Shown: positions 38,846-52,899, numbered from the stretch's first letter. The stretch is DNA of 64,000 bases from Lichenostomus cassidix (GCA_008360975.2 CM039183.1:57586850-57650849); one strand, 5' to 3'. Program-made: numbers and translations. The notes: generated from the sequence alone by a model not told the origin.

Positions 38846-41255
38846 AACAGGCAGAGCATTTGAGCAGGCGTTAACAACTGTCACACACCAGGCAAGCACT
38901 CGGGGCAGCTGTGATAGAAGAACCTGGCCTCTTGGCCATGCTCTGCCCTTCCTGGCTCCCAGCAGGGAAGCTGGAGACCAAGCAGAGAGAACATGAAGAA
39001 CAGGAGACCCAAGCCTGATCTGAAAACCTCAGTGGCCTTTTCCCTTACTCCTGAAACCTTTGGGTTTGACTTTTCTCTTTCAAAAGAAGAAATGTAACAC
39101 TGACAGGAAAAATTTTTACAGATGTCTCTTTTTAAGACACCTCTTTCTTTCCCCTCTCAACCTCCAGTCCAGTAGTTCTCAATTCTTTGTTAGTAAAGCA
39201 GCTGCATTTTTATTTCCCTTTGCCATCATGTTGCAGCACTGTTACAAGGTGAAGAATGTGGTAGAGGCCCTTCTCTTAGTGGGGTTGACCAGCTGTCCCT
39301 GGAGGTCCTGCCTCAACATCTCCCCTCACTCTCCAACCTTCCTATTTCCCCTCATGAGGTCTGACACCTGCAACTGAGCTGTGCATGCTCCCAGTGCTCA
39401 TCAACTCTGTATCTTCACCCATACCTGCTGTGGCACAAGCTTCGTGCCTGCTGACCAGCTCTGCTATAACTTTGGGCTTGTGCTGGGGTCCCTGGGGGAG
39501 CAGCTTTGTGCTTCTTTCTGGTATTCACGCTGCTGACCACACCATCACTGCTGCCTTGTAGGAATGGGGTCTTTACAGATTTATATCATGTTGTTCTGTT
39601 CTAAACACACCTTTGTTGACATTCCACTCCTGGTGCAACATCAAGAGAATGAGGAACCTTCTGGTTTGTTGCAATGGGCAGTGTCCAGGGGCTCCACAGC
39701 CTTAAGGGTGTGGATAAGGTCTAAAGACCTCATTGTTACAGGTTTCCTTTGAACAGGAAACTAAAAAATTTGCAGAGTACAGAATTCAGCCCTGCTAGAT
39801 TTCAAATCTTATGAAAGATTACCAGCCTCTGTGTCAATGTACGTAAAAATACAACTGAACAAATACCAGGGCAAGTCCACCACGGAAAGGTAAGCATTAA
39901 AAAGGACAAAACAATACTCACACTTTTGGTGCCCAAAAGAGTGAGTGTTCTTTCAGGAGCACTAAATGAAAAACAACAACAAAAAAATGAGATCTGCTCC
40001 TTGGTTTCTGGATCAAAAAAACCTTCTGTCATGAAACAAATAGTACTGCTCTCCAGGTGTTTGTCAAGCAAGAGATAATGGTAATTATGGGACATCTTTA
40101 TAATCCAGGAGTGAGAAAAATTGAAAAAACATCTGATATATGATACATGAAGCAATTGCAAAGCAATGCATCTGTGAAATTCATTAGGGTAAACATCTTA
40201 CAGGGAATACTAAAACACTGGGAACATATAAAGGAAGTTCAGCAAGCTTCTAAGCTTTACAGATTTGGAATGTTTGCTGTGTAGAGTTATGGTGCATCGC
40301 AAGAAAACAAGCAAAATAATTTCCTCATTATATTTTTTCTTGTTTTTCTTCATCATCTAAGTACACAAACATGTTCCAAGAAAGCAAGATATTTGCTCTG
40401 CCCAGTTCACAGTAGCAGAATATATGTGCAAATTGAAGACATTAAGCAAAACAAGTCATTAACAATTCTGAACTCCATATGTACTTCACAAAAATATACT
40501 GTCTTGCAGTTCTGTGGTCAAAAACTGTTGCTTGAGTTGGTTTCTGAAGTTCTTACTGTATTGAGGCAATATAAGTTCTGGCATCTACTTCAGGGAAAAT
40601 GAAAATAAGGAAGGAAAACAACCAGGAGGGCTGGGGTATCTGTAAGCATCCACCATCTGTCAGCTGGTAACAAGGAGACTTTAAGATTTAGAGGCAATTA
40701 AATTAGAATTCTGTTTCCTTTTAAAGTATGGATGGATCAGACTTGGAGCCCCTTCCTTCCTCTACCCCAAAGGAACCCTCATCTCCCTCCTTTGCCTGAC
40801 TCTGTTATAGAAGTGCAGGCCAATGGCTGCCACTGTTTCTTTCCTGGCATGGACCAATAATAAATTTACATCAATGTAACAGAAATCTGTGAACATAATG
40901 GCATCACATATCAATCAAAACAAGCCAGATACTAGACAAACCTGAAGACTGGTAGGGGAATAAAGACAGGATCAAAGGCTGCAATTCTCACTCCAGTAAG
41001 AGCTTTTGCACTGCTTCCCTGTTGTGCCATTACTGCTCAACCAAATGACAACAGATCACTGCGTTTCAAAGCTAGCAAAGAAATTCCCACTATAGGGAAC
41101 ACACAGAATAAGGTCAGATACTTCATTATTTTAGTTTTCCAGCAGCCATGTCATGTCACATTTGGATTTGTTCAGCTGAATTTCCTGCACCTGAGCTGTA
41201 AATTCTTGACATATTCAGCAGTTCCTCAATAATGACAGCCCTCAGAAAAAATTAT

Positions 41256-41280
41256 TCTTGCCTTGCCTTGCATTGCCTTG
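41256..41280. repeat. (CCTTG)n pentanucleotide repeat
   Basis: About five CCTTG units with one substitution (GCATTG). It makes several overlapping open frames look similar, a repeat artefact. Confidence 0.85.
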
Positions 41281-43257
41281 TTTTCCCTGTCTTCCCACAA
41301 AAACTCTCCTCCTTCTCAAAGACTTTGGTGTGGTTTGGTCACCAAGTTCTGTCACTTTGTGTTATGGAGGGTGGCTTTTCCCAAGTCCACCCCAACCTCA
41401 GCCCCTGTGCAGCCAGCCAGCAGGTGGGTCTGGAATGCAGCACAGCTCCAGCCTTGACCCAAGAACATCTGTGTGATCACTGGGTCTCATATCCCTCCCA
41501 GTGACATACAGAGTATGCCCAGGGTGAAATCAAATAAACTGGCATCATGTCAGGGGAAGAAAGTAGCAGTGGTTTTGGTTCACTACACTGAATGTGTTAA
41601 AGGCTGAGAGTTGCAAGGAAAAGGACCGTGCAAATTAAGGGATTTTTTTTCTGCAACATAGGGGAATCAAAGAAAAGCTAAAATTAGTATTCTAACACTA
41701 GCTTCACAGGTCCCAGTTCTGCCATTACTGAATGAATATGCTGAAATGCGAGGGGAAAAAAGACTTCATTCTGTCAGGGAGCTCTGAAACACTATGATTA
41801 TGAGGGAGTAGTGGACAAGTTCCCTGGAATTATCTAGTGATCATGTACCAGGCTGTTTCAACTCATACATGAACTCATACCTACTGTGAGCATATGAAGA
41901 GAAGAGCCCTCATCTCCCCTTCTCCAGATTTTGCCTGTAGGTTGGATGGTGCTGATCATTCTCTTCTTCTGCTTACAGCAAAAACACTCAAATTCACCCA
42001 CCAAAGTAACTTGTCAGCTTCTATTTTAAAACAGTGGTCACAGTTTGAAGGTACCAGTACACATAGCCCACACTGATCCTCTTATACTGTTGTACCAAAG
42101 TCACCATCAAATATTGCTCATTTGAAAGCAATCATAGCTGATGATGTTGCTGATTTGTGTCATAAGTTATTGTCTACGTAGTCATGGTTAAAAACAATTT
42201 CCTCTGGGTTTTGGACTAACAGATATTTTGGATGGTAAAATCCACAAGAATATGCCGCTAATTTTTATTTATCTAGTGGCTTACTTTAATCACTGCCTTT
42301 ATAATGAAGTCACTGCTGGCATGGTGGACAGCAAATATATAACAGTAGTTGATAATGCTATGCAAAAGTGTAGGGAACAAATTGAGGAGGAACACCATAT
42401 CAAATTGAAGTGGCAGAGGAATGCAGTAGGCAGAATGTAATTACTTGTGTGAGAATTTGCCTAGGAAACTGAAGCAAATGCCTTCGCTGCTTTGAAAAAT
42501 GTACTTTTTAGCATATAATGATCTGAGTCTCTTTGCTAGGTGAACATTGCATTGTTAGAGTGGTGGCAAAAAAGTGGAAAAAACCCCACCAAGTACAACA
42601 GACTCAATGGTTCTTGAATGTTCATTAATTTTAATTGGATATAAGAAAAAAAATGCCACAACTGCATAAGAATAGGAAAATGAAAATCAAGGGAAAATAT
42701 GCCTAGTTTTGAGCTTCACACATTTCTGAATTTCTACAAGCCAGGGCCAGAGGCAGAAAGAATCAGGGGTATTTCTGACCCAGGAAATGCTAGACTTCAT
42801 ATAAATGCCTTTTTTTTCATAGCGTTTAGGAGGTAGAGATAGACTTACATTTGGAAACTGTTGAAAATGGTTTGGCAATTCATTATGGTTTTGATGACAG
42901 CTCTCAAATCTTTAAAATAATAGACTGGGATCTTTTGGATGTTTTTAACTTCTGTAAGGAAGATCTGAAATCTATACTCGTTGGTAGGAGCAAAAGTCTA
43001 CATCCGGGAAGTGATCCAAAGGTGGGATGCAGGGATGTGTTTAGAAAACCAGCACCCAGCCTGGTGATGCCCTACCAGGCACTGTGCAGGAGGTGGCTGC
43101 AGGGAATCCACTCTGCGCACTGCTGAGACTGACTCCCGGCAGAGAGATCTCCAGCAGCAAACAGGGAAGCCCTGAGGACAGGCACAGCTTTTTAACTCTG
43201 CCCTCAAGGTGCAACGTGTTGTACTCAGAGTTACTGGAAGGTGCCTTCCCCTCTCCA

Positions 43258-43291
43258 AGTCTCTGTCTGTAGGAAGTCTCTGTCTTTAGGA
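43258..43291. repeat. 17-bp tandem duplication
   Basis: Two adjacent 17-nt copies of the form AGTCTCTGTCTGTAGGA, differing at one base (G to T). Read directly. Confidence 0.85.
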
Positions 43292-44270
43292 AAACTGCCA
43301 AAATTACAACACGGAGCAGAGGTGTCCAGCCATGCTTTGCAAAAATGACCTCAGGACAGTCTGCAGTGGCCTAGTTGACATTTGCAGTTCCATGGGAAAT
43401 GGCTGGCTGCTATTCATTGTGGTCCTTCAAAACCAGGAGAAATCCTGTTTCCTTGGAAAGCTACCAAACCAGCCAGTAACAGGCATCAGACATCCTGTGC
43501 AACAGAAGGACAGATGCTCTCAGACAAAGTGAGTGCAAGTGGCAACTTAAACACTATACACAGAGGAAGAAAAGGGGTAGCTTTTCACATTAACCTTAAT
43601 CCCCTAGGCCCTGCAACCAGCACAGATCAAAAACCTGATTAGTTGAAGCATAGCACCATGCAGATGAAGCAATTTTCCTTTTAATCCAAAAGCTGGCATG
43701 GGTGAGCAGGGTCTACATATGTGCTGTAGTCAAAGAGAGGGGTGATAGGGATGCTTATCACTGCTTCAGTCATTGCTCTGGTCATCAGTTTGTTATGATG
43801 TCTGATTTTCCAGGGGTGATAAAAATGGGGTATTCTGGGATCTATGCAGGTTGGAGGTAAACACTATACATTGAAACAGCTGCAGCAAGAAAGAAAACAG
43901 AAGAGACTGGGGAGAAAAACTTAAAATATAAAATTTAATTTAGTAACATATCATGTTTTAGACCAGCCTCTCTTCACAATGTTCCACAAAACCAGTCTTA
44001 ATAGAGATATTTACAAGCATGGAGTATAGATTTAGAAGAATTCAAGACTCCTTTTATTCCAGGAAATTGAGAGAAACTTTCCATGCAAACATAGGCACCC
44101 GTGCAATCACAAAATCTCCTCGAGTGTAACTTTAAGAGACGCAGCAGCATTGCTTGTCAGATCAGCCAGAACTGCTTCAGTTTGATTGAAGAGAGGAAAA
44201 ACAACAACAGTAAAACCACTGGGTTCAACAGTTTCGTCCAAGTCCTAAAAATAGAAGTGCTTTCTTATGG

Positions 44271-44326
44271 AAAGAAATAAAAAAAAATTAAAAAACCAAA
44301 GCAAAACAAAACAAACAAAAAAAACC
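44271..44326. repeat. A-rich low-complexity tract
   Basis: About 56 nt consisting almost entirely of A with scattered C, G and T (AAAC and AAAAC units). It could be an old decayed poly(A) tail on the + strand, but no retrotransposon body is recognisable upstream. Confidence 0.75.
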
Positions 44327-47300
44327 CACCCTCCAGAAGATCTGAACTGTTCTCAAAATTGTCTGAATTTGGTGCCAAGCACACAGGGGCAGCCTAATAC
44401 TTAACAGGCTGCCTGTGCCAGCACTGAATCCCTCCAGTAACTAGAGACTGTATATCCAAAACTGGGAAGTGACTGTGGAAAAAACCCCCTGTTTTCTAGT
44501 GGGCAAGCTCTCCAAATATTTTAACCCTTGTTTGAGTACTTGCCTGGAGGCCTCATGATGCATTGTCGTTCCTCAACAGGCTGCATGGCACTGCAGCAGG
44601 GCCAGTCTTGGGAAGCCACACTGCAGCAGTGCCTGGGGTGAAACAGCAGCTTTGTTTCCTGTGAGGAAATGGTTTGGCCCTGCTGGAGAGACTGGCAGCT
44701 CCAACCTTCACTACCAACCAGACAAGGTGCCTTTGGTGTTGTAGGTCTGTAAGAAAGGTTCAGCCCCAGGTTCCAACCAGAGGATCCCTGCACAGCTCAC
44801 CCCCTCCATGACCACTGGGCAAAGAGCAACCCCACAGCTGCCTCCTAGCAGGGAACAGGAAACTGGTGGAGAATGGATCTGCTTTTGCACAAAAAATCAC
44901 TGCTATGAATGAGTTGCCTGGAATTACCATCTTGGAGCAAGTCCTTGCTGTGCTGTACAAACTCAGAAGTATCTGTGTAGGACTGAAAGGTACAGGGGAA
45001 TGTCCTGCTCCTTTAAAGAAAAATAACTGAAGAGAAAAGGCAGTTTTTTGTTTGCCTGCCTGCACCTTTCAGAATGGACAAAACACAAAAAATAATGTTA
45101 AGAGAATAAGTAACAAAGCAGCTTACATTTATCCCCTCTGAGACTCCCTATTATCTTACTAAGAACCAGGCAGAAATACAGCTCCCCATGATTTTGCTTT
45201 CATGCTTTGCCCAATCTCAAAATGTACAGTACTAAGAGAATGTATCCCCTTCAGGGACAGAATAAAGGAATAAATAGTCCCTGCACATTATACTGGCAAG
45301 AAATAGAGGTCTTCTTTATTCGCAGAGAAAAGCAGGATTCTGCATTTTCACAAATCACCTGAGAGCTTCATGCTAAAAACCCTAAAGTATAATTACTGAC
45401 ATCTGGCAAAAGAGTTCTCAAGCATTATGAAACCTCTCTCTCCAGACTGATGGCCTAACAGTTGTTTGTCCTGAAGGTGCTGCTTGAAAAGACTCTGGGA
45501 GGGCAACTCCACCATCTCCCTCTGAAATCCTCCCCAGACCCTGCTGCTTGTGTGAGACATTTCACAGGTATTCCAAGGCAATCTCTGTATTACTGATTTT
45601 TACTTTTGCCTGTTCTATAAAAAAGTTGTTTATAAAAAGTGCATAAAAGATTTTTAGTAGTACACTTTAGCTAACCTTCATCAGTTTAATTGTTGCTAAA
45701 TAGGTTCCAGTGCAGCTCCATCAGTTTTCACAGAAACTCCAGACCCAGCCCTCACTTCAGTTTCCTGGAAACCTTTGCTAGAGTGGCAGGATAAGCTTCT
45801 TTCTTTCTTTCCACATGGCTGAAATTGGAATAAGGATCAAGAGAGGCCAGGACATTTAAGGAAGAAAGGTCACTTTCCATGCACAACGGGTTTTTAAGAA
45901 GCCAGGATCACAGCTGAATTTTCATATGCCAACTACAAGAAATATGAGAGAAACAGAAATGCTATTTTGGGTCACATAAGTATCATATTCTGAATAATCC
46001 TTTTATTAGCAGGCTGCCCTTTCCTGCCTCATCTTTCTTGCCAGCAGTTACAGACCTCAGGCTCATACATTTCCATCAATGTTGTGAGAACGGTATTTAT
46101 CAACTTCCTGTCCCTCAAAAAATAAAAGTAAATCTGAAATTGAACTTACCAAGAAGCACATCACAAGGCACAGAGCAGCAGCTCTCAAAGTTGTTTAAAA
46201 ATGTGTTTTCAAGGAGAAGGTCAATATTTTTTATATGATATTTATCTTCTTTCTAAATGTCTGACCCAAATAAGTAATCAAAGAGAATGAAAGCCTAAAG
46301 CAATCAGTTTGAATTTTGTCATGTGATTCTGGCCTGGTGTGTAAGAAAACACTCTTTCAACTTAACAAGCAAAGTGTGCATAGGAAATATTATTCTAAGC
46401 ATTTAATGGAGTTGCATATCTCTTGTGTGTTTGCTAAAGATAGAAAAAATAGTCAAGAAACATTTTTTTTTCAATTAAAAATGCCTTTTTGTTTTAAAAA
46501 ATAAAAGTTGCTTATGCTTTTTACAGACATTTAGTATCAAAGTGCATCTAATAAACATTTATCAAGTCTCTTCAGATAACATGTTTAACAACAGTACTCC
46601 CTGAAAATAGTTTCTTTTTAACATGTTAAAATGAGAATTGAAACCTTTTTCTGTACAAAAATTTGCTTTCCAAACAGCTATCACAAATACTTTCACTGCA
46701 GAGTAAAGTGTGGTTAAATTTTTTATTCAAGAGTCTGGATCATTAGTGTATTTTCTCCCACCCTATTTTCTTTTTTTTTATTTTAACCATACATATGAGT
46801 TTTAAAGCTTTCATATTATTTGGACCAATTACAGAAGCCCCTTGGAACCAAAGCTATGCCTGTGCTAGGCATGGCTCTGATGCCAAGGCCAACTGAGTGA
46901 GTCCAGGAGCATTTTTAATTACAGCACCACCCTATGCATTTATGATTACTTAAGTGTACTTGACCCCACCAGTTGTCTAATCCTTCCTTTTAACTTCTCC
47001 ACGGTCTATTAAACATCCCCATTTACAAGACTCTCTGTTGGAATCAAACCCTTGGTGGCTGCAATGTCTGCCTCCCCTGCTTGCAGCGTTCTGACAGCCC
47101 TTAACATATTCCAGTCCAGATTTGACCTCTCAAGGGAATGTGTCTAAATTGAGTCGATCTCATTGACAAAGATCAAACCACTACTTAGAATGTCTCGTGG
47201 CTGGATTTCCTTCCCAGCAGACCCACAACCCCAAGCTGAAGTAAACATGAAAGGCTGCATGCAGCTGCAAGCAGTATTAGGTAGGAGAACAGTGCAAGCC

Positions 47301-48715
47301 TCATATGATCAGAGCAGCAAGTGTTCCTGTGGCAGCAGTACAGGGAGAAGGGAGGGGAAATGGGCAACAAGCTCCTGACCCTTGAGTAAATCCATGCCTA
47401 AAAAGCATGATGGGGATACTCACTCATTGCACCCCACACATGCACAAGGATGACACAGTCAGCACTAGATAAATTACTTTTCTGAATAGAAATGAAAGAC
47501 ATAATGTTATTTACATTCTTTGTGGTGTTGCTCGATTCATTTGTACTTATGGCTCACAATTTTCATGAACACCATCTGGAAAACCAACTTTCCTGCAAGT
47601 CCAGGCAGTAAAACATATAGTATTGGTGTTTTGCATGGAAAAAAGAATTGCTTCTCTCAAGTACATAGAGTAATTTATTAATCTGGTGATTACCAGCTGA
47701 TATCAAACTAGAATAGAGAATGCAATTCCTACTGTCCTCCACTGAGAAACCACAATTTAGACAAAACCACTGTTTTTGCAGGAAGATGAAGAGGCTAAGC
47801 AAAGAGCTATAGCATCTACAGTTTTATTTGTGATTTCGTTATTTACTTTCAATCAGGTATTTAATTTTCCTTTTAAGTTATATCCTTTTCAGAACAAGTA
47901 TTCTAGTAAGTGAGGAGAAAGGTCTTGATTTCAATTTCTTGAAAAGGCTATTTTGCCATTAATATACTCGGAACCAGTCAACAACACTGTTCCTGCAGTG
48001 CCCACAGAAACAGAACTGGTACAGGAAAAAAAGGGGTTGAACTAATTCTTTTAATACCAATGTAAAAGAAAACCATGTTCTTTCCAGACAAGTTCTTTAG
48101 GTCAAGTACAGCCAGAATGTGCATTTGAAAAAGAGAATGTATTTTCCAGACAGTAGTGTTCTTTGGAAAGAATTCCATGCTCCTATAAATTGGTCCATGA
48201 ATTTTATTTTCTGGCTATATGGGTGCAGGAACACAGATCCGGGCAATACAATTCTCAGTGGATTAGAAAAGTTAATGCCTGTCTCACACAACTCTTGCAA
48301 CCTTCCTTGGTCCTCTCCTTAGATTCTCACCAATCATTTTCCCACAATGGCTTATAGCGAGTCTGACCTCACTGAATACAAATTTGTCAGTCCTGAATTT
48401 CTTTATCTATATCGCATTCTTAGAGAAATGCATTCAAAACCTTCTTCTAATGAGACCAAACACCCAGGAATACAAAACCACAGGGCTTGATAAGATCTCA
48501 CTCTGTGATTGTGAGAAGCTGGGACAACTAAGAAAAAGATACTTATCTTAACCCACTCAGATTACTTTAGATTTTGCTCTTATCAAACAAAAATTAAACA
48601 ATGAAATTAATAACATCCCAACTATCCTGGGGTAATATATCTTAGCAGTGAGTAAACCACTTTCTCATTCCAAAACCATGTACATAGGGAAGAGCAATTC
48701 TAGTCATCTAGTTAA

Positions 48716-49047
48716 ACATTTGACACTGTCTTGCACAGCATCCTTATCTCTCAACTTGAGAGAGATGTTTTACAAGGGTCATGTACTGACAGGACAAGGT
48801 TAATGGCTTTAAACTGGAAGAGGGCAGGTTTAGTTTAGATACTGGGATGAAATCCTTTACTGTGAGGGTGGTGAGGCACTGGAAAAGATTCACAGAGAAG
48901 CTGTGGATGCCCCATCCCTGGAATGCATTCAAAGGTTGAATGAGCAGCCTGGTCCAGTGGAAGGTGACCCTGGCCATGGCAGAAGGGTTGGGATGAGATG
49001 ATATCTCAAGTCCCTTCCAACCAAAACCATTCTACAATTCTATGATA
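48716..49047 (+). mobile_element. CR1 LINE fragment C, RT segment joined to 3' end
   Basis: The first 60 nt translate as TFDTVLHSILISQLERD (48718-48768), matching the CR1 reverse-transcriptase motif region usually written AFDTVPHSILISKLER. About 20 nt later the sequence switches to 'actgacaggacaaggttaatgg', the region near the end of ORF2, and runs to the CR1 3' end ('gggttgggatgagatgatatc', 'tcccttccaaccaaaac') with tail ATTCTACAATTCTATGATAC. Most of the RT C-terminus, probably about 1 kb of consensus, is therefore missing between 48775 and 48790. Either one insertion lost its middle or two fragments lie side by side. Confidence 0.88.
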
Positions 49048-50139
49048 CATAGGTATATATAGTAACCACTGGTATTACATATTCCCTAAGAAATGTTTCC
49101 TACTTCGTATTACACAATGGACTGAAGAGTTTTAATTATATCATCCTACCTTTGTACTTGTTCTCCTCCCTGTCAGGAGGAAAAACCCTGTGACATTTCA
49201 ATTCCACTCTGCAGCTGAGCATTCTCAGCACACTGTATGTGTTTCTTGCCTTGAGGTAACAAAACCAATTTGTTAATTTGATTGTTAATTTAGGGGAAGA
49301 GGAGTAGAGCTTCAGGGCTGCTTTGTAATTCTCAGTCCCTTACCTATGTCAGGTTTTCTTCCATATATACTGCAGGGTTTGGAATTTGTACTAGAGAAAT
49401 TATTCTAGGATTTGCTTTTCCATTCAAAAGGTACTTGAATTGAGGTATCTGGCTAGAAACTATTCTTTAGAGAATAAAGTTTCTTGATAAATCCTGTATT
49501 GCACCTGGTGCAATACCCTCATTCACTGTGCTGAAGGAAAGCCAGTATTCCTGGGGATTCCACATTTCAACAATGTCTTTCTAGCCTGCTATAAGATTGC
49601 ACAGGGTTTAATGAGAGTTAACACTTCCACTTCCCACATGACTAAACTGATGGCATCTCTCTCTAAGCATACACATAAAACCCCTGGAATTGCATATTAT
49701 GAAAGATTTGGGGCAAGATGTCTGAAAAGTGTAGTATGAGAATACACTGTAAAAATAAAATGCAGAATAGGATTAACAGTGTCTAAGACACTTAATAGCT
49801 CAAAATCTAGGCAGAGATGAAGCAGCACACAGAATTCTTTGAACCAAGTATGACTAAGTCTTTGACTAATTTAAGCATTTTATGTGTATCTCAAAATTCC
49901 AGGAACACAGCAAGCCTTTTGCTGCATTGCTGCTTGGATGTTTTAAGTGGTGAATCTTGTATGCCAGGTAACCATCAGCTTCTATTATGGTTGTTCCGTT
50001 TTCTAAGAAACAAAGCACTCTGTTTTTAAAAGTTTCCTCTGGTTCCTTTTCAATTCTATTAGTAAAAATTGTGGAATATATTTCATTTGAATAGAAATAT
50101 CACATACATTTTTCTGTAATTTATTCCTGGGAGCATTAT

Positions 50140-50161
50140 TTTTGCTTTTGCAAAAGCAAAA
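50140..50161. other. 22-bp perfect palindrome
   Basis: An uninterrupted self-complementary sequence centred between 50150 and 50151, with arm TTTTGCTTTTG. It is AT-rich with TTTTGCAAAA at the centre. Under even base frequencies about 0.015 perfect 22-bp palindromes are expected in 64 kb; AT-richness raises this somewhat. The core resembles POU/CEBP-type palindromic sites, but function is unknown. Confidence 0.85.
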
Positions 50162-52485
50162 TATTTATATTTCACAGTACTAACACAAACGGTCAACATA
50201 ACCTCTGACCTGATCTTCTGCTGTCATAAACAGGACCATAATAATGTACAATTCCACTACTGAGCTGATCTTCAGGTATTTCATTAATTCTTCATTGGGC
50301 TTCTGGATAAGAAATAAATAATAATTAGCACACATCACAAGAGGTGCTTTAATTGCTTTGACAGTTAGACCCACTGAGGGTGAAGTTTTCTGACTTGAAC
50401 TTACACATCTTATCTGAGCTTGCTTTCTGCCATCTGAAGACTGAAGAATCTTCATTAATCCATGAAGCAAGGCCCTTCATTGGCTCAAATTCTCTTAATT
50501 CCTCCTGTAGATGTCACCACTTATAATGAAGTGCTCATGGAAAGCTCTTCACACCCTTTCTGTTCTTAATAAACGAGCATTCATGTAGCTGATAGTAGTG
50601 GAAAATGGAAATTAAATAGAGCAGTGCAAAAACTTATTCGTTTCTATTTACATAAATACTATACATATTCCTTGAAAAAAAATTGTAAAATTTCCTGTTC
50701 TTTGGCCAGTTCAATTTACTGTCATTGAACTCTCTAATGGTATTATTTGCCCAGGTCTTCTCTCTTTCCAGCTTTTTTGTTCAGTTTCAAAAGCCTGTGC
50801 TGTTTTGCTCCATTAATGTTCTCCTCTGAGGAACTCGGTTTTACCATAGCTGCTGAAATACAAAGACAACCAAAAAGTTGTCTTGATGCCTTCATATTTT
50901 CATGGCATTCTCCTAGTTTTCTCTTCAAGACTCTTCCTCCCTATCAAAACAGCTGAACTATTCTCTTTTCCATGTCATGGATCCCAAAAAGCCCTTTTTC
51001 TTCCAAAACCCCTTCTTCTTGTCCCTAAATCCCCTCTTTATTTTCATACAATATTCCCCTTGAGCATGCTGTCTGTCTGTTCAGCTCTGAGACTGGCACA
51101 CAAAAATTGCCATCTGCTCACCTCTGTGGTATCTCCTGCTCTAGCACAAGTCCTACTGAGCTCCAGCACTATATCTTCCCACAAAGATGTTCTGTTTAAC
51201 TCTTTGGCCAGAAAAAATCCCTGGTATATTACCAGGTATTTTACCTTCAAGGCTCCATTTCAGCACAACAGGCACAGGGGAATCACCAGTCTGCCTGAAG
51301 GATGACCCTCCAATAGTCACATTTTTACTGGAAGTTTCTCGCATTTTGCAAGTATTTTTTTAAACATTTCCCTATTTTCATGTCTGTCTAGTTTTCAAGC
51401 TTAGGATTTCTCTGAAATAAATTAGATCCAGTTAATGAAGAATTTGCTACCATGTGTCTCACAGTCATTCTCAGAAAACAAAACAAACCCCTCAAACTTT
51501 TGTCAGCATGTCTTCTGCAGGCATAAGAAAGTAATTTGTACTAGGTGATTCACTGTTTGTTCCCTTCCAGATGTAGTGTTCACTATGAAAAAATAAAGGT
51601 CTTTGTTTTTAATGCCCTGCAAAACAACAGTAGCTGTTTTCACAAACTAAATTCTCCACTCCTTAAGAAATATTGATAAAGGAATCCAATTACTGAGACT
51701 TTCTCCTCAGCTTCTTGTATCATGTGCACAAAACTTTATTGAGTTCAAAGCACATAATTTAAATACAGAACATTATTTAAAACTAAGCACATGCAAGAAG
51801 GAGCTCAACTGACTACATTTGCAGAAGCTTTGAACTCTGCTTTAATGGAGACTGCCTCTATCTTTCCTTATTGCTAGGCAATTAATCACTACAGCTTGTA
51901 AGGAAAAGCAGAACATTAAGTCAAAACATGATTATATTACATTTGCAAATCTCAGGTACCACCCTGAGTTTATTTCAAGTTTCACAGGCCTTTGGTGCTT
52001 TTTAACATACCTATAGCTGACTTCTGAAGTGACCCTAACTGGGACAGCTTCTCACAGAAGACCTTGGCAGGAAGAATGTGAGACCAAAACATCCAAAAAA
52101 AAGGTTCTCTCTTCATGTGGGGTTGTTACATGAGACTTCCTTCTAGGATGGGATACAGATCTAAAGCAGTCTGGTTCTTAATGTCCAGGCTAATCATTGA
52201 GAACAGTACAGACCATGGTATTTAAATTAAGTTGAATAAACAGCAACTTTGAGTCATACTGCTGCTCCCTTCTAACATGCTGTATTTCTGTGGCTGAACC
52301 ATCCGACATCTGGACTGTGAACATAATACTGCCAAAGCTGTACTTGGTGGTTGCCAAACTGTTGAGCCCACGTGTGGCTTCACAGCTTGAGATCCAGAGA
52401 GCTCAACTATGATTCAAATTCTGAAAAATCACCAGGACTATGGCTGCAATATGATTCAGCAGTTTGGAGGAAAGCCTTCTTAAGG

Positions 52486-52500
52486 AAAAAAAAAAAAAAA
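52486..52500. repeat. A15 homopolymer run
   Basis: Fifteen A residues followed by CAGCAGCAAAAAAA. No retrocopy recognised upstream. Confidence 0.8.
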
Positions 52501-52838
52501 CAGCAGCAAAAAAAGCCACAGCTGACCATATATGGCATACAACTCCGAGCAAAGAAGCAAACTCTTTGAACACCTTCATCTCACAACAGAACTCCATAAC
52601 TTGACTGGATGGTACAAAATATGGTTTATTGCAAGCATCAGGCTAAATTCTGCTCTCCTAAAAAACTGTGTAAACACAGATGAACTCCACTAATTCCAGT
52701 GATACACAGCCTGTTTAAATATGAATGTACAGAAGTCCCTCAACATGCCTCTTGCCGGCGCTCTTTGAGATAAGCTTGAAGGCATTAACCTGGGAGACAG
52801 CAGCATCCTTACAGAAGATAGCCTCTGGTGTTTTTCCA

Positions 52839-52899
52839 GGAATGTAGCTACAGAGGTAGACTCATTCCAAGGAATATAGCTGTAGAGGTAGAGTCATTC
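52839..52899. repeat. Imperfect 32-bp tandem duplication
   Basis: Two adjacent copies with a 32-nt period, of the form GGAATGTAGCTACAGAGG then GGAATATAGCTGTAGAGG, each continuing into TAGA(C/G)TCATTC. About four substitutions separate them across the well-matched first 29 nt, so the duplication is older than the perfect ones in this window. Confidence 0.85.

Larger units (their letters stand above)
38846..48715. other. Anonymous noncoding DNA, no gene supported
   Basis: About 10 kb between two CR1 copies with no recognised exon or RNA gene. It holds a (CCTTG)n tract near 41256, a 17-bp tandem duplication at 43258 and an A-rich tract at 44271. The stretches 43000-43300 and 44520-44900 are somewhat GC-richer and have overlapping open frames up to about 100 codons, all unrecognised. 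Confidence 0.5.

Noticed and set aside
44271..44326. A-rich tract as the poly(A) tail of a retrocopy
   Set aside because: No recognisable gene or retrotransposon body upstream and no target-site duplication found by eye.
50883..51305. Longest open frame in the window (140 codons, + strand)
   Set aside because: Lies in pyrimidine-rich DNA that disfavours stops, overlaps open frames on the other strand, and its translation resembles no known family; no splice or start context supports it.
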